Shown piece after piece: positions 47,551 through 58,720 of a DNA stretch of 64,000 bases. Under the pieces are notes generated by a model. It had not been told where the DNA came from. It made no database searches and saw only the letters and a list, made by a program, of their open reading frames with translations. The stretch's first letter is position 1. Each line of letters starts with the position of its first letter. Source of the stretch: Montifringilla adamsi (lineage: Eukaryota; Chordata; Aves; Passeriformes; Passeridae); NCBI GenBank assembly GCA_017590115.1, contig JAGGNK010013558.1:14988126-15052125 (forward strand), in the 5' to 3' direction. The position numbers and the translations under genes are program-made.

Positions 47551-48888
47551 GAGACAGAGGGAGAGATGAGATATATGGAGAAATACATGAGAGATGAGAC
47601 TGGAGAGATAATTTCCAGAAAATACAGCAACCATCAGAAACGCTGTCTTTCCAGCTAGAGGGTTTTGCAGTGCTGGTGCTTCTCTCTTAACTTGACAGCT
47701 CTACTCTTAGCCCAGCTCGTAGTTGCTGCCTATAAATTTAATTAGAATGGGGGTAGGGGAGGAACAAGCCTGCACGGCACTTGGCACAGCGCTGAAAATA
47801 ACCAGCTTTAATACCTTTGACATTGAAGCACCTGCTAAGGGCACAGGCTGCTGTACAGCTGACTGACCCTGCTCTGGTGACAGGATGTGTCACTTTGCTT
47901 GTCCTCAAAACGTGCAGCCCACCCATAACCCAGGGGAGGCGTGCATGGCTCTGGGGCTGGGCATCTCCCCGAGCACCACGAGGCAGCATTGCACCCTGGA
48001 GGCACCAGGGAGGGACACCAAGCACCCCTGGCCACGTGGAAAGGGAGCTGCTCAGGCACTGCAGCGTGCCTCGTGTATTTCATTTTTCTCTCTCTGATGT
48101 AGTGGGCTATTTTCTGTGTTTGCAACTAAGTGCTGCACTGCAGCCAGCCGTGAACATTTCTGTTGGCCCAGCTGGCCTCTTGTTTTAATGCTGTTCTCAG
48201 GGCTCTCCCTGGGTAGAGCGGGGAAGTAAACAGATTGGAACTTTGCCCACACATATATATTTAATTGTGAGCTGATTTTGTGCTAGGGAAATGTAATAGA
48301 CCCATCACTTCAGGCAGACAACTCCCAGCTGAGGCAACAGGTTAGAGATTTCCCCCACTTCTGAAGATGTAGCAGGTCTTATGGATACAGGGACTCCTTG
48401 ACAGAGATTGAACCTTTTATACTCTTTCTGATAAGTTCTAGGCAGTGTGGAGGCAATTTAGGGATTTGAGGGATATTTGACCTCTTTCCTATGCATGCTG
48501 TGGGGATCTGCTTGTGATCATGGCTTTGGGTCATGTTTGGAGATGTCCCAGCTGAGAAAAGAAAGTCCCTGAGCTCCTCTCACAGAGTCCATCAGTGACA
48601 CAGTGTCAGGATGCAAATGAAACCTGGACCACATCTGACCCTTTTGCCACCATTAAGTGGCACTGATGCTGCTGCTAGAAACACTTTTCTGATGTATAAT
48701 TTGATTTTTTAAAAATTGTGTTTGAATCTAACCCAATTTTAGTTCAATTCAAGTTAGCCAAATTCAAATCAAGATCAGATTGAATTCCCCTTGAAATCTG
48801 AGGGTATTTTCATATCCTCCAGAGAAAGACTCAGTGGAACTGAACTTAATTTGAGGAAAAAAAGGCTTCAAGTGTCTTGACATCATCT
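47551..48888. other. non-coding DNA
   Basis: No gene is supported. The GC-richer 47820-48090 part keeps frames open on both strands, up to 123 codons, without any domain. Confidence 0.45.
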
Positions 48889-49021
48889 TCACAGAATCAT
48901 GGAATAGGTTGGGTTGGAAGGGATGCTTAAGATATCTGGTCCATGAGCAGACAGACAATGAGCAGAGGGACATCTCACACTAGACCAAGTTTCTCAAAGC
49001 CCCTTCAGATCTGACCTTGAA
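48889..49021 (-). mobile_element. CR1 LINE 3' end
   Basis: The plus strand shows the hallmark reverse complement of the avian CR1 3' end, 'cacagaatcatggaatagg' followed by 'ttgggttggaagggatgctt'. Then come 'gagggacatctcacacta' and 'gaccaagtttctcaaagccc'. The extreme 3' end lies at the left (about 48889) and the copy is 5'-truncated near 49021. The central part is diverged or partly deleted. It is a dead insertion. Confidence 0.9.
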
Positions 49022-49721
49022 TATTCATTACCCTTTTTCTTTTTGGGGTTCCTCTGCCATGCACCACCCTGCCTGGCTGTATTGCTCTGTTCCAAAGCCC
49101 TGGAAGCAGTTGCATTTGCTCAGACCCGAGGATGAAGCAGCACAGGCAGCCTCTGAGCAGGGCACCACGCCAGGCAGAGGGGTGCACGCAGCCTTTGCAT
49201 ACACACACAAGACCTGAGAGGGCAAGACAAAATCCATTTTAAATATGCAATCGAGTCGTGCAATTTTCAGCCTATTCAGGCTTAGCCTCAAATGCCTTTG
49301 AGGGATCAGACTACCAAGCACCACAAGCACAGTTGTGACTATGCACCAGTCTGTAATGCAACAGCTCTGATGTGAAGTTATTACCGCAGGCACAGTGTTG
49401 ATACCTGTGTTAAGCCTCTGAGCATTGCCCAGTGTGAACTATGTGTTTCCACAAGACTGAGCAGACCCAGACAGAGCTGATTGCTCTTGCAGTTAATAAA
49501 AAGCACTGCACTTTCTCTCCTGACAATCCCGACACCTGAGTGCTTCCTACGTATGACAGTTAGCACATTCTGGTTGCTCAGTGGCCTGTGAGAAATGAGC
49601 CTCTTCTCAATTTAGTTCCTATCATCAGACAAGCAGTACACACAATAAAAAACACACCTTGACAGTCAGCCCCCAAAGTAGCCCTGGGGACTGCAGGTCC
49701 AAACTTCCCTTTCTCTCTTAC
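49022..49721. other. non-coding DNA
   Basis: No gene is seen. The 121-codon minus frame (49028-49393) has no motif and runs into GC-rich, stop-poor sequence. Confidence 0.45.
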
Positions 49722-49815
49722 CAAAGCCATAAACCAGACGGAATTTATCGGGCTGGGCTTCCTTCAGGTAAATCAAGGTAACTCCACCAAGGTCAAAGGA
49801 GTCACTCTGGTCAGC
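49722..49815 (-). CDS. candidate internal exon, unidentified protein
   Basis: On the minus strand an acceptor-like 'ggttcccttcctccag' leads into 94 bases that end in a consensus donor (TTTG/GTAAGA). Exactly one frame is open. It encodes ADQSDSFDLGGVTLIYLKEA followed by QPDKFRLVYGF, which reads like an extracellular beta-sandwich segment, although I cannot name a family. The other two frames meet stops. The segment holds a CpG (CCCGATAAATTCCG region) and looks less decayed than its flanks. It lies about 8.3 kb upstream, in transcription order, of the candidate terminal exon at 41113-41455, but nothing here proves they are joined. Chance remains possible. Confidence 0.32.
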
Positions 49816-50940
49816 CTGGAGGAAGGGAACCTCTGGTGACCCCACCACGTTTCTTCTCTAGATGGGGCTTGTCAAGCTCCCCTGACTCACACTGGTGGCC
49901 ATGGTCTGCCACAATATCCCCTCAATCAGAACAAGGTGAAAGCCCTGCCTCACCCATGAGCCAAGCATTTGGAACTGACCTTCTCACAGCAAAGAGCACC
50001 ACCATGGGTATGATGTCCTTTTTTTTCCAGGAGGGTGGGGAAGGCACAGGGCAGGGGGGCTGGAGGGCTGGACCAGCAGCAGGATGGTGGCTGCTGCAAC
50101 AGGCTGTGCTCCAGCCAAGCCCAGCTCATCAGGTCATGTCAAACGGAGCTAATATAAATGTCAGCGTGCTGCTTTCAGTTGTGAAATCTGTGTTTGTTGT
50201 ACTGCAGTTCATTTTCAGTCTTCCAGCTCTATGGATGCTATCAGCTGACATGTCTGGCTGGTATCCTCTGCCAAAAATACACACACTCTCAACATTTCTC
50301 AGGAGTTGGGTTTTTTCCCCCTCCCTGTGACATGCTGATGTCAAATTTCTTCCTGGCTCTGTGATACACAAGACTGTCCACACCTACCAGATAATGAGTT
50401 TAACATTTCAAGGACAGAAGCTCTCAGTCTCAGTGACACACAGGGTGGATGTGCAGGCCTGATTTGGGGTAGGTGCCAAAGGTGGCAGGGCTCTTTTAAG
50501 CTTTTTTGGCATGTTCTCTCTTAAGATAATCCAACCCAACAGAAACAGATGTGTACAGCTCAGAGTACCATTGGTATTCTTGTCACAGTTACATACTTTG
50601 TTGTTGTTAACAGCAGCTTAAATTCTTCTCCCATTTTTCATTGCTTTTAGAAAAAAATTCTGTTCTTCTGAGCACCCAGGTCTCAATCTTCTGTTTATGC
50701 TGCTCTGGTTGACTCCAGGCTCTTCATCATCTCCCCACCCTACAATTTTATGTTGGCTTCACAAATAAAACTTTTACTCTCTTCCATTCTGCTCCCCCAC
50801 CTTTCTCTTGGCAACCTTATCTGCATTCTGCATATCCAAAGCATCAAGCATCCATGCGCTGACAATGACTCACGAGTCTACTCTGGACTTGTTTCTTTTT
50901 GTCCAAAACTGAAACTTCCTAATCTAGCCCCTTTTCCTCT
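49816..50940. other. non-coding DNA
   Basis: No gene is supported. A 164-codon plus frame (49836-50330), the longest in the window, starts just beyond the minus-strand candidate exon. It has no domain or signal peptide, contains repeated G-rich stretches and has no splice context, so it is treated as chance. Confidence 0.45.
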
Positions 50941-50944
50941 CTCT

Positions 50945-50987
<43 letters not shown>
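50941..50987 (+). repeat. long poly-T run (40 bases) after CT units
   Basis: CTCTCTC runs straight into 40 uninterrupted T (50948-50987). This is the longest homopolymer of the window. No SINE body is recognised beside it. Confidence 0.97.
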
Positions 50988-51837
50988 CCTAAAGCCAAAA
51001 ATCAGCTGGAGATTGCATTACATGTTCTTTCCAAAAGGCTGGCACACAACTTCAAGGGGCAACATGTTGGTTTTTTTTTTTCCTCTTGCTAGGACAGGGC
51101 TGCAAAATGCAACTGTAGATGGGTCTTTAGAAATCACAGCAACCCAGCTCAGGTGGGGAGAACAGCTCTTTCCACAGGCTGGGTTACAGCTTCCTCATAC
51201 TTTTTATGCCAGGGCTCAGGATGGATTGCTGGCTCTTGTATCACATGATACTGTTGAAGTTTTGTTTCGAGTACCCAACCTCGTCCCCTGTTCTACCACT
51301 GGCATCTGCCCCTGCTCTAAATCTACCAATTATTTCCTTTAAGTGTCAGCAGCACACCAGACACACTGAGATATAACCTTTCTTCTAGCTGATGCTGTTA
51401 AACTATTACTTGAAACTGAAGTTGCAGCTGACAAGTGCTACTTCAGTCACTAATAACTACTTCAGGCGTGCTAGTGGTGTCTTGGCTCTTAATGCTGTGG
51501 CTCAGGGCTCAGGGAGTGTCTTTACAGGTCACTTAGAGCCATCCATCTGATCTGAAACAAGATCAGTCAATCTCTCCTCTGGCTCTGTGCCTTGCTTGCC
51601 AGGAGGTTCTGTCTCCATCCCCCCAGGGCTGCAGCAGTGGCATATCTGGCATTTCTGGGTGGCTTTAGGGCTGCCCAGCTTCCAGAAGTTCCCACTTTGG
51701 GATGTACCTGTGAGCCATAAGCTGAGTTTTTCTGTTTTCAGCCAAAGAAAAGTGTGGGTTACAATTCTTTGAGGATGAATACAGCCCTTTCAAGGGAGAA
51801 AGATCTCCTTTACTTGCCTGCATCAAAATTTACTTTC
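50988..51837. other. non-coding DNA
   Basis: No gene is supported. A 109-codon plus frame at 51013-51342 has no motif. Confidence 0.45.
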
Positions 51838-51882
51838 TATTTTCTTTTTTTCTTTTTTTTCTTTTTTTTTTTTCCCAAGCAG
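51838..51882 (+). promoter_or_regulatory. long polypyrimidine tract ending in a splice acceptor
   Basis: About 40 bases of T with occasional C end in CCCAAGCAG (AG at 51881-51882). As a splice acceptor this would be unusually strong. It could also be an ordinary simple repeat. Confidence 0.4.
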
Positions 51883-51974
51883 ATTCTGTGTTCAACAGCT
51901 TCCTGAGAAAAACAGGATTTCTGCATGGAAGGAGGATGAGTTCTCAGACACGCATGTGAATTCTGCAGCATCAG
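51883..51974 (+). other. exon-like segment with strong sites at both ends
   Basis: The 92-base segment lies between the polypyrimidine acceptor and an excellent donor (CAG/GTAAGG). Only one of three frames is open. It reads FCVQQLPEKNRISAWKEDEF followed by SDTHVNSAAS, a polar, evenly composed stretch with no domain I recognise. A non-coding RNA exon is equally plausible. Of the plus-strand candidates this has the best pair of splice signals. Confidence 0.28.
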
Positions 51975-53284
51975 GTAAGGAATAGCTTTCCTTTCATTTC
52001 CCACTCCCCTTCCTTTAGGCTCAACTCCTTCAATCTAATCAAAGCATCTGAGGCATCTCAGACACAGAAGATTCACAGTTTGGCAGAGGTCACAAATATT
52101 TCCTTTATATTTTGGCAGGGTTTTGGCTCAGTCTGAGGATGAATTTCAAACAGAGTAATATAAGGCAAGGGCAGATCATCAGGGGCACTGAGCCTTATGC
52201 CCTGTTACTGCAGAGAATCCTCTAAGAGATGTTAAACCCAGAATAACCTCCACTTTTCCTTTGCCTCCTGCATAGAAGAAGCTACAATGTGGTATAACAA
52301 ACTAGGTCTGGCTTTTCAATAGAAAAAAGATATGTCAGGTTTTAAGTCTCCTTGACATGACAACATCTTCATCTAAATCGTGAAGCCATCCTTTGGATAG
52401 CCCAGCCTTGGTCTAATGTCTTTTAGAAAATGATGCTCATTTAATTCCTGAAATGTGAAATCTAGGTCTCAGGTCAAGAGCATAGATGTTGTTTAGCTGA
52501 AAAATTTAGATCCATCAGACTGTCTGCAAGAGTCTGCAACTTTTCAAACTTTAGATTGCAGCTAGACTCTTACTGCTATATATAGTCTTTTGAAGAGTAG
52601 CATCTAAATAAAAATACCCTTGAAGTACAGGGCACTTTTTATGCTCCCACCCTCACAATTTTTTAGGAAACAAAAGACTTCTTCAGGGCCACAACTCGTC
52701 TGTACAGAACAAATAGCCAGACCTCAGCTAAAACTTTATTCCTTTTTCACTCTGTATCCAGCCCTGAATTTTTCCCTCAGGCAGGATTTTGATGGGACTT
52801 GATGGGAGAATCCCCTAAGACAGGCAGGGTCAGATCACACAGATGAAGGGACGTGACAATATGGGAGATATGGAAGCACCTCAGCCAGAGTAGGGCAGCT
52901 ACTTCATGAGAAAATAAAACAAGTTCTTATCTTAGTAATTGTATGGACAAATTAAATCTAGTCCCAAGCAATCAGGAGTCACCCCTTCACTGTTACAAGA
53001 CGACAGACCTCCAGCCAAGCCACATATCCTTTGGTAGGAGAGTGATCAGCTGAATCTCTTGCCAGGCAGATTTCTAATTCTCATAAGATGTGCTGGTTAT
53101 GGGTAGGATATTTCTACAACACAGGGAAATTTTCATCCTCAATGGGAAACACAGCTGGGCCAAAGGAAAGCTTGTGTGGCACCTGTATCTAGAACAGATC
53201 ACACACACATATGAGCTTCCAGAAGGCAACAGAAGCTCCATTCATATGGCAATTGTGTCTTTATATCCTCTCTATGTGTATGAA
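51975..53284. other. unique non-coding DNA
   Basis: No gene or repeat recognised. Frames are shorter than 95 codons. Confidence 0.5.
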
Positions 53285-53790
53285 TTTATGGTTGTATGAA
53301 CAGCCGTATCCAGTTATTGAAGTATTTCATGATCCAAAGTGCTCAAGGCCTTCTTATTCCATCTCATTCACCGTTAAAGTTCTGCACAACCTTTTTACTG
53401 GCTTTCAGCCTGCCATAAATACAAATGACTTGCCAATAAAAGCTGGTATCTCCCTCTGTCAGGAGGACTATAGCATCGTTGTTATTTAAGAGGTGGCAGT
53501 TTTGACACAATTCTTATTTAAAATTTGTAAAAGGAGAAAAGATGCTGTAATAAATCTGCATGTTCTTCCTAAGCAGCCATTGAAAGTGGATGCTCTTCCC
53601 CTTTCCAAAAGCATCAGCCGTTTAATGTTTCCTAAGTTGTTTTTGCATGAATTAGGGCGTTGGAGTGAAGCACTGTCACTTACAAAACAGCGCTGTTGTC
53701 TCCAGCTAATTTTGCGCTAGTAGCTCTTTTAAACTGCTAAATCTAGTTTTTAGTGTATGATGATTTTGTTTAGAGATGGTGTAAAACAGC
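53285..53790. promoter_or_regulatory. possible long conserved non-coding element
   Basis: About 500 bases of repeat-free AT-leaning DNA have evenly scattered CpGs ('aacagccgtatcc', 'ttcaccgttaaag', 'agcatcgttgtta', 'tcagccgtttaat', 'gggcgttgg', 'acagcgctgttgt', 'tttgcgctagtag') and words such as CAATAAAAG and GCATGAATTAGG. Two plus frames (53211-53489, 53493-53720) cover parts but differ in frame and have no clear splice sites. This is the most conserved-looking non-coding block of the window by eye. Confidence 0.4.
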
Positions 53791-54194
53791 TGCTACTTTT
53801 CTGATGAGTTGCCTGTTTTCCATTTTATGTCTCTGCAAGATGTTGGGTTTAATCATGGCCCTGTCTGACAGGCAGCTGAGATCAACCTGTAAAAAACCTC
53901 CAAAACACAACAGAAAGCAAAGAACCCCAAATCCAGGGGTCCAGCCACCCATACAGGCAAATTTCAGAGTGATCAGTCCTTCTGTCTTTACTGGTACCCT
54001 CGGACCATCTCAATTCTACACCAGGATGGTGTAAATGAGGTGAGCAGGAAAGCAGGAAAATTGCTGCTCTAAAAGAGAAAGTGAGTGGCCATCCAACACC
54101 CCCAGACTGTTTCTGGGGGGCTGGTTCAGGTTAGGATGGCTGGGCTTTTTGTATCTTTGCTGCTCGTGCTGCTGCTCCCTGCTCTCTGCCTGGT
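53791..54194. other. non-coding DNA
   Basis: Nothing recognised. Open frames overlap on both strands. Confidence 0.5.
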
Positions 54195-54360
54195 TATGAC
54201 CAGAAGGCTGAAATTACGGCTTCGATGAAATTATGGCCTGGGGTGTCTTTCTACAGTAATTAATCACTATGCTTTCCTCAGATGCTGCTTGAAGCCATTG
54301 CTTCTTGAGTGTCATTTTGCCACTGAATTGCTTGGGTGCCAAACTCTTCCCAGGATATGG
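54195..54360. promoter_or_regulatory. possible short conserved element
   Basis: Contains 'gaaattacggcttcgatg' and 'acagtaattaatcacta', paired homeodomain-like words with retained CpGs in otherwise CpG-poor DNA. Confidence 0.27.
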
Positions 54361-55218
54361 CTACTCGTGGCCATCAGGAGAAGGGAGCAAGGGCCAGACT
54401 GTTCATGACTTAGCTACCCCTCACTAACACTCCAAGGGGCCTCTTTTAAGCAAAACCCCCATTACCTTTGTGAAAGGTGTTTTGCATTTGGTGTTCACCA
54501 GAGGTTCTCATGAGGAAACACTTAGTGGTCACCTCGTAGATACTTTGCTACTGGCTTTCCCAACCAGGCAAACAGCCCTGCTTTGTTCAGTGGCAGAAAG
54601 CTGAATGGTTGTCTTTGATCTAGCCTTATCCCCTGTATCCTGTGGGCTGGCATTTGTTCCATGTGTTCCAAGCAAGAAAATGACAAAACTCATAAAGGAA
54701 GCACTCAGAGAACTTCTCAAAGAGGTGGAGACTAAGATCTTTCCAATAATAACCCACATTCCATAAAAAGATCTTAGATTCTGGATAGACAAATTGGAAG
54801 CAGCTTGTCTCCCTGGTTCTTCCTTCCTTTTGCACTTGCTCTCCTCCTCAGCACAATTCAGGCTTTTCCAAAAGCAGCGCAGCCCATTGAACAGCAGTGA
54901 TCTAAACTGTTATGGAGATCTTAAACTGCTGAATTGTTACAAGCTAAAATTGATTGCAACAGAGCCTTTGAACTGAAGTGCTGGAAACAGTGCAGAGAGA
55001 AGTGGGGAAAGGGTACAAAAGATCTTGCTTTATTATTTGGGGTCTTTTTCCTCTTTCATAAGATTTCTGAACAATTTGGCCTTGATGAGTTCTGCATCTC
55101 TCTCAATAGCCATTGGACTGTTTTTCCTGGTATTTTCAACTTAAAAGGTATTCTTGGTTTGCCTTTCAATTTGCTGGTTGAAGTGTAATTGCTAAAGAAT
55201 TCTAAAAGTCTGCTTCAA
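54361..55218. other. unique non-coding DNA
   Basis: No gene is supported. Frames up to 87 codons on both strands, without motifs. Confidence 0.5.
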
Positions 55219-55267
55219 AGTCAGATCCAGAGGGAAAATCTATGATGTCAGATTCAGAGGGAAAAAT
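55219..55267 (+). repeat. imperfect direct duplication
   Basis: GTCAGATCCAGAGGGAAAA and GTCAGATTCAGAGGGAAAA occur 27 bases apart, with one mismatch, each followed by an A/T-rich step. This is a local tandem duplication. Confidence 0.75.
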
Positions 55268-55384
55268 ACTATTAAATTTACTCCTCCTCAAGCTAAAACC
55301 CCCCCATTTTACCTTTCCAAAACTAAAAATCTTAGCCTGTTTCACTCTACTCTGCCTTGATTTTATTTGCACCCTCATCACAAG
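55268..55384. other. unique non-coding DNA
   Basis: Nothing recognised. Confidence 0.5.
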
Positions 55385-55510
55385 AGCATCTGAACACCTC
55401 CGAGTAGTACATTAAGCAATGTGACTAACATCTGTCACGAATAGTTTGCTCGCTGTCTCTCAGCATCCTTAAAATGAATTTACTGCTTCTGCAGGATCGA
55501 TAGGGCTGGA
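55385..55510. promoter_or_regulatory. possible short conserved element
   Basis: Repeat-free DNA holds spread CpGs ('cctccgagtag', 'tgtcacgaatag', 'tgctcgctgtc', 'ggatcgatagg') beside 'cattaagcaatgtgac'. Basis is composition only. Confidence 0.25.
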
Positions 55511-58009
55511 GACAGGCAGTCTCTGTTCAGCCTCAGAGCTGGCACAGTTTGGGTGAGACTCTTGTGATGGTTCCCTCAGTCTGCTGCCCCTTTGTCCCCC
55601 GAGTGCCAGCTCAGGCACTGGGGAGCACCCATGGAGGAGCTGCTCTGCACCAAGTTTATTTCCAGTGGGACAAAGAAGTCCAAGTAATTTGGGGAAATCA
55701 GATGAGGCTGTCAGTGTTTCCCTGCTCTCAGTTGCATGCTGAGGGACATGTGTCTGGTCTTGTGTGGAGCCCAGATGGATCCAGCATCACTGATTTTCCA
55801 AGGTTTTCTTCCTTTCTCGGGTGACTTTGCTTATTTTTTAGCATCAGTTACAACTTAGGGCTATTGATGGACAAGGATGTTGCTGTTTCTCACCATGAAA
55901 AACTTGTCTGACAGATTTCTTTGACAGAGACAATGTTCTCAGCCACTGAAATCAGGTCAGCAAATGTCCCTTGCTGAACATAGCTCGGAGCCCTCTCCTC
56001 TGGAGCCAGCACCACAAGCAAGATCTAGTCATCCTGGGGCACTGTAATTTCAAGCAATATGTTTTCTTAATGGGCCAAATATGCTTTGCTTAATTTTGCT
56101 TTCAGTGCATGGGATTGTTATTGCTCAGTGGCCCCACACAGGTGTTTAAGCAGTTTTGTGGCAGGATTTTCCAGTAGCAGCATGAGGTTTTATTGACTGT
56201 TACCTCAAGAGTAACTTCAGAGGAAATGACATCCCCAGCTGGTTGTGATGGATGCATGTGGAGCTGTGGCAGAAAACTCAGGAGCCAGTGACCTCTCTGT
56301 CATTGTCTATCATATTTTGGGTAAGAATGCAAAGCAACTGTAAAAGGACACTGCTTTTCACACAGTGAGAAGAATTAGGAGAGATGAAGTTACTAAATTA
56401 CTTATTTTCCCTGAAAACTGTCAGCTTGTCAGCTCTGATAATATGAACATACTGAGGATAGGTCAATAAGTAAAATAAGTTCCATATTTTGTGAGGATTC
56501 TAGGTTGTAGGATTTAATTTGGTCTATGAGTGTGGATTAAATGGTAGACTAGAGGACTCTGGCCTCTGTGTGGTAACCTAAATTATAAATTACACAGCTT
56601 TTGACACATAAGAGACATCTGACCCACAACTTGCCCTTGTTCCAGTTCCATAGTAGGTCAAAACCCAGGTGAACACCACTAATTTCTCCTCAGTGCCACC
56701 AGCCTGTACCTTGCCATCCATAAAAAGCAAACCCAGGTACGTGGCTGTTTGGAAACCCAGCAGGCTCCAGCAGGACCCAGCCAGGGCACATTCCAGAGCA
56801 TGTTTCTCTGGGTAATATCTGAGACTGTGCTCCACTGTTAGCAGCAATGGAAACAGGAGCTATCTGATCAAGACAGATAAATACATCTATTTCAGAATAC
56901 ATAATCTTACCACATATGTGAAGTAGTTTAATCATTAGCAAGTTGTCAAGCTTTTATTGAATGGAATTAGCCTCTTTATTTCTGGTCAGGATCAATCTTT
57001 TTTTCCCCTTCCCAGTACAATGAATGCTTATATGTTACACATTGCAGCGTCTGGGGCAGATGACACTTGCCAAAGGGTTTGATGATCAATTCTGATACAA
57101 ATCTGACATGAAGAAACAGGAGAGAATCTGCATCAGATGATCAGTGGGAGAGATAAATTCACATTTAATGCTTCTAAATGTCTGTGCATGTTATATCCAT
57201 CTCAAACACAGCATTCAAAAGCAAGCACAGTTCACAAGATGATGCTTGGATGAGGACATGGACAGAGTACAGGGGTGAGGATGGCATTTCTCAGTGGAAT
57301 GTTGTAGAAATATAGAAATGTTGTAGGATTGAGAGCCTAGTTAGAATTTAGTGTCATATTAACTATAAAACTATGGGGCAGAGAAACAGTCTCTTGCCCA
57401 CCAGCTCTGAGATACAGAGGCCATGGGCAGAATAAAAAAGATTTTCCATATTTGTCTATTCACTAAAAAATCTCTTTTAGATTTGCACCTCCAGTTTGGA
57501 GATGAAGGAGAGACCTATTACCAGTCACAGACCTCGGAGCCATGCCTTCATTTACCACCAATCTGCTTTGCTCCTCTTCCTTTCCCTTTCCAAGCAGGGC
57601 TGTATATGAGTATTCATGAACACTCCTTATTATTTCTCCCCTCACAGTTGCTTTTTTCTTCCCACACCTGCCAACATTAGCTCCTTCCTTTGACTCACGC
57701 TGCTGTACAGCCTAATGCATGTGATCTCCATGCCAAGATGTTATTTAATTTCCCAACAAAGTTCTTTTGGCGTGGAATGAGCTGAGCAGTAGGAGCACAG
57801 GAGGGGAGGCATAGGCAGGGGTGGGAAGGGGAACCAGAAGGAAGAGGGGCTCAAATTTATGTTGCCTCTGACTTCACACAGCCAAGTTGTGGTGCGTGTG
57901 TGTCCAGGGAGCAGCGTGGGTGGGTGGAGATGGCAGCAGGGGGTTCAGCAATGGCAGGTTGCTGAATCAGGAACCCTGACACTTGTGAAGTACTCTGTCA
58001 GGAACATTA
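55511..58009. other. non-coding DNA
   Basis: No gene is supported. A possible small conserved patch lies at 56040-56150 (TTAATGGGCC, GCTTAATTTTGC). The remainder shows no repeat family and only short frames. Confidence 0.45.
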
Positions 58010-58330
58010 AGTATCCAAAAGTGATAAAGCTTCAATTTGCTAGTCCATTAGACTAATTACTGCAATAATTAAGTAACTACTTGATTAGAACTAATGGGTA
58101 CCTAATTATCCAGGAGAAAAGTATCAGGTGGCAATTATCAGGTGGCAATTAATAGACTGGAGTTAATGTCTTAGCACTGTCTTTGTATGAATTCATAAGC
58201 AAGGTAAAGAAAACAAACAATAACTTATTAATATTTATTGGTGCCACGGTGTTTTTCAGCTTGTTTCATTTACACAGAACCAATTAGTGAAAAGACAGTT
58301 AGTGTTGCAAAGATGTAAAGTGACTGAAGC
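58010..58330. promoter_or_regulatory. possible homeodomain-rich conserved element with a 14-base duplication
   Basis: Three TAATTA sites occur in 55 bases (58054-58059, 58066-58071, 58103-58108), and further ATTA words follow. A perfect head-to-tail copy of ATCAGGTGGCAATT (58123-58136, 58137-58150) carries a CAGGTG E-box in each copy. 'attggtgccacggtgtttt' lies further right. This arrangement is typical of developmental enhancers. Confidence 0.35.
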
Positions 58331-58542
58331 AGGAGTTTGATTTTAAAGGAACAGGATCACATTAGCACTTATAAGCAAAGACAAATGGGTATCAGCCAGG
58401 GACTTGATTCTGGTGCTACTAATTCATCAACAGAAGAAATCAGAGTAATTGAACTCAGTATTAATAATGAAACACACAGGAAGGCAGTTCCTGTCTTAAT
58501 GGGGTTCAGTTTACTTTTGGTCCCTCCCTGGGTCTCCATCAG
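58331..58542. other. unique non-coding DNA
   Basis: Nothing recognised beyond the start of an open frame that continues into the next segment. Confidence 0.4.
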
Positions 58543-58720
58543 CTTTTTCTACACTGCCTGGGAAATGCAGGGACCTCTCGGTGCACAAATGGGAACTTCC
58601 CGCTGGCAGGGGCGGGAGACACTGCAAGAAATTCCCCCAGATCAATGCTGCCAGCTCTCTGAAGGAGACAGATTTCCTGGACAGCTGAAGCCTGGGTGCA
58701 ACACAGGATCCATCATGAAG
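58543..58720 (+). other. exon-like segment, 178 bases
   Basis: A pyrimidine-rich acceptor-like 'tccctccctgggtctccatcag' region ends at 58542, and a donor AAG/GTGAGA follows 58720. The frame open through it encodes FFYTAWEMQGPLGAQMGTSR and continues with a proline- and cysteine-bearing stretch (DQCCQLSEGDRF). This frame is open upstream as far as 58337. No domain recognised. Confidence 0.18.

Noticed and set aside
49836..50330. 164-codon plus-strand open frame, the longest in the window
   Set aside because: No domain, signal peptide or splice context, and it contains glycine/tryptophan-rich translation of G-rich DNA. A frame of this length is expected by chance in 64 kb.
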